Assembly: GCA_019084435.1 (NCBI GenBank)
Contig: JAHRFV010000018.1
Span: 1 to 15,988 of the forward strand
Direction of reading: 5' to 3'
Source of the DNA: Dethiosulfatibacter sp.
Lineage (GTDB): Bacteria > Bacillota_A > Clostridia > Tissierellales > Dethiosulfatibacteraceae
Length of the DNA stretch: 15,988 bases
The position numbers and the translations under genes were made by a program. This document shows, one piece after another, positions 14,537 to 15,988 of the stretch. The notes under the pieces were generated by a model that was not told where the DNA came from, did no database searches, and saw only the letters and a list, made by a program, of their open reading frames with translations. Within the stretch, counting starts at the first letter, position 1. Each line of letters begins with the position of its first letter.

Positions 14537-15766
14537 ATGTTTTCCTATCAGGAAAGAATGAAAGCTGTCAACTTACTTATTCATTATGACAACAGTTACT
14601 CTACAGTGATACGTGAGTTGGGCTATCCTTCAAAGGAAGCCCTTTGGAAATGGTACAAAGAGTATTCTCAGAATGGAGATCTTCATCCAGGTTTTAACAA
14701 ACAATCAAAATTTACTGATGAAGAGAAACAAATAGCCGTTGACTTTTACCTTGAACGGGGTAAATGCGTATCTCGCACAGTGAAAAAGCTTGGTTATCCA
14801 AGTCGTCCAATACTGGATAAATGGATAAAAGAGCTTGCTTTTGATAGAAGGATGCGTTCAAACAATGAAAAAAACCATAAAGGAAACCATTCAATTCAAA
14901 AATGTTCAATCTCTTGAAGCTGAGGTATCAGAACTCCATGAAAAAAAAGATGATCTCTCGTCACAGTTTTCACAGCTTCAGAAGGAAGTTCAACGCCTAA
15001 AGATTGAGCGTGATATTTATAAAAAAGCTGCTGAACTAATAAAAAAAGACCTGGGCATTAATCTTCAAACTCTCACTAACCGTGAGAAGGCCATCATTAT
15101 TAATGCCCTTCGAGAATCCCATCAATTAAATGAACTACTCGAAATAATATACATGGCCAAAAGCAGTTCTGCTATTAGGTGATTGCTATCAATACAGATA
15201 AATATGCTGATTTAAGAGCAGAGGTGAAGAACATCTTTAAAGAATCGTCTAGCAAGTATGGGTACCGTAGAATTCATTCTGTAATCAAATCAACCGGGAC
15301 TACCGTATCAGAGAAAGTAATTCGTCGAATAACGAAAGAGGAAGACCTTGTGGTTAGAATCTCAAACGCAAGAGATTCAGCTCTTATAAGGGTGAACTCA
15401 CCCCTGAGGTTGAAAATATCATTAACCGCGATTTCACAGCTTAGAGAGGGTGAAAAAACCATCGTTCATTCTGATTGGGATTGTCACTATCGTTGGCCAG
15501 GATGGCTTGAGAGTATGGCAAAATCAAAGCTTACAAGGTCAATGTCAAAGAAAGGATGCTCGCCAGACAATTCCGCATGCGAAGGATTCTTTGGCAGGCT
15601 AAAAAACGAGATGTTTTATGGCTACTCATAGACTGGTGTCACTATAGACCAATTCATTGAACAGCTTGATGCATACATTCGGTGGTACGGTGAAAAGCGG
15701 ATTAAGTTATCACTCGGAGTAATAAGCCCATTAAACTATAGAAAAAGTTTGGGCTTGGTCGCTTAG
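14537..15766 (+). pseudogene. IS3-family transposase, broken by deletions, frameshifts and a stop
   Basis: The first part (14537-14917) starts at ATG after AGGAGG and encodes two helix-turn-helix units (SVIRELGYPSKEALWKWY; RTVKKLGYPSRPILDKW). The frame then jumps near 14835 to a leucine-zipper segment (LEAEVSELHEKKDDLSSQ) ending AINLQTLTNREKA-like, and shifts again near 15175 to the KYGYRRIH domain. A further shift near 15400 hides GELTPEVENIINRDF, and right after it the stretch with the first catalytic Asp (the TDITEF region of relatives) is missing. The second Asp (VHSDW, normally HSDRG) and the Glu (ACEGFFGRLK) remain. TAG at 15629-15631 replaces what is Trp in relatives, and the C-terminus (IRWYGEKRIKLSLG) continues to TAG 15764-15766. 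No active enzyme can be made. Comparisons with relatives are from memory. Confidence 0.85.
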
Positions 15767-15767
15767 A

Positions 15768-15796
15768 AGGTCCAAAAAACGTCCTCATCCCCCTTT
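15768..15796 (-). repeat. Right terminal inverted repeat of the IS3-family element
   Basis: Imperfect reverse complement of the left end, with GGTCC and GTCC blocks followed by the C-run and T-run. It starts 2 bases after the end of the broken transposase frame, the usual arrangement for this family. Confidence 0.5.
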
Positions 15797-15943
15797 TGTG
15801 TTTTTCTATTAACAAATACACTCTTACTCAGTTGTGTGTGTGTTGCTCGAAGTAGATTTCCATAAAAATTATGCGTCTATTCATTTTATGTGTAAGTGTA
15901 CAATACATATGTGACAAAAAAGAATAAAAAATGAAAGGGACTC

Positions 15944-15984
15944 TGTTATAATGTTAATCACGACAAAAACAAACATAACGGAGG
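15944..15984 (+). promoter_or_regulatory. Extended -10 promoter and ribosome binding site of a gene beyond the window
   Basis: TGT followed directly by TATAAT (15944-15952) is a full extended -10 element; no good -35 is seen 17 bases upstream. GGAGG at 15980-15984 lies at the very end, so a plus-strand start codon is expected within about 10 bases after the window. The stretch 15798-15943 holds no gene; it contains a short GT run near 15832. Confidence 0.55.
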
Positions 15985-15988
15985 AAAC

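Larger units (their letters stand above)
14479..15797 (+). mobile_element. Decayed IS3-family insertion element
   Basis: The element of about 1.3 kb is bounded by imperfect terminal inverted repeats and contains one disabled transposase gene. Family members of this kind are usually somewhat longer, in agreement with the internal deletions seen in the coding region. I could not identify a clear target duplication, so the outer borders are uncertain by several bases. It lies upstream of the operon in the opposite orientation. Confidence 0.75.

Noticed and set aside
15832..15843. Short GT microsatellite
   Set aside because: Too short to be more than chance, and no function is suggested.
1..15988. 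CRISPR array, tRNA or rRNA genes
   Set aside because: No regularly spaced repeats, and no cloverleaf or rRNA-like conserved stretches were noticed on either strand.

Overview
The window looks like chromosomal DNA of an anaerobic, low-GC Firmicute of the Clostridia. Ribosome binding sites are strong (GGAGG type) and the products are typical of organic-acid fermentation: methylmalonyl-CoA mutase, a class I CoA-transferase, a TAXI-type TRAP transporter and a LeuCD-type hydro-lyase. All metabolic genes lie on the minus strand. The genus cannot be named from the sequence alone.

Layout from left to right. Positions 2-88 (+) hold the C-terminal tail of what looks like a transposase. Positions 236-3491 (-) carry the large subunit of methylmalonyl-CoA mutase and an acetyl/succinyl/propionyl-CoA CoA-transferase, each with its own GGAGG leader. 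Positions 3599-4206 (-) form a tight two-gene unit of a glutaredoxin-like protein followed by an FlK-type hotdog thioesterase, with a terminator behind it and a promoter overlapped by a perfect 12-bp palindrome in front. Positions 4207-4661 are non-coding and hold nested alternative hairpins followed by a T-run on the minus strand. Positions 4662-14090 (-) are one compact eight-gene operon, transcribed from about 14125: class III CoA-transferase, HMG-CoA-lyase-like enzyme, LeuC-like and LeuD-like hydro-lyase subunits, TAXI binding lipoprotein, fused TRAP permease, isocitrate-lyase/PEP-mutase family lyase, and a stand-alone SdhA/FrdA-like flavoprotein. Positions 14091-14478 are AT-rich control region. 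Positions about 14479-15797 are a decayed IS3-family element on the plus strand. The right end carries a promoter and ribosome binding site for a plus-strand gene that begins beyond the window.

The eight-gene operon is the most interesting part. It encodes uptake of an anionic acid, CoA activation, reversible hydration/dehydration, two different carbon-carbon lyases and a fumarate-reductase-like oxidoreductase. This is a complete toolkit for catabolism of a branched di- or tricarboxylic acid such as dimethylmaleate/dimethylmalate, mesaconate/citramalate or an aconitate/tricarballylate-type acid. I do not recognise the whole combination as a described pathway, and the true substrate is not determined. 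The likely products (pyruvate, acetyl-CoA, succinate or propionate) would feed into the mutase and CoA-transferase genes to the left. The operon is visibly lower in GC than the left block (sample lines hand-counted at 27-30% against 43-45%) and the region is bracketed by transposase remnants, which suggests a transferred catabolic module.
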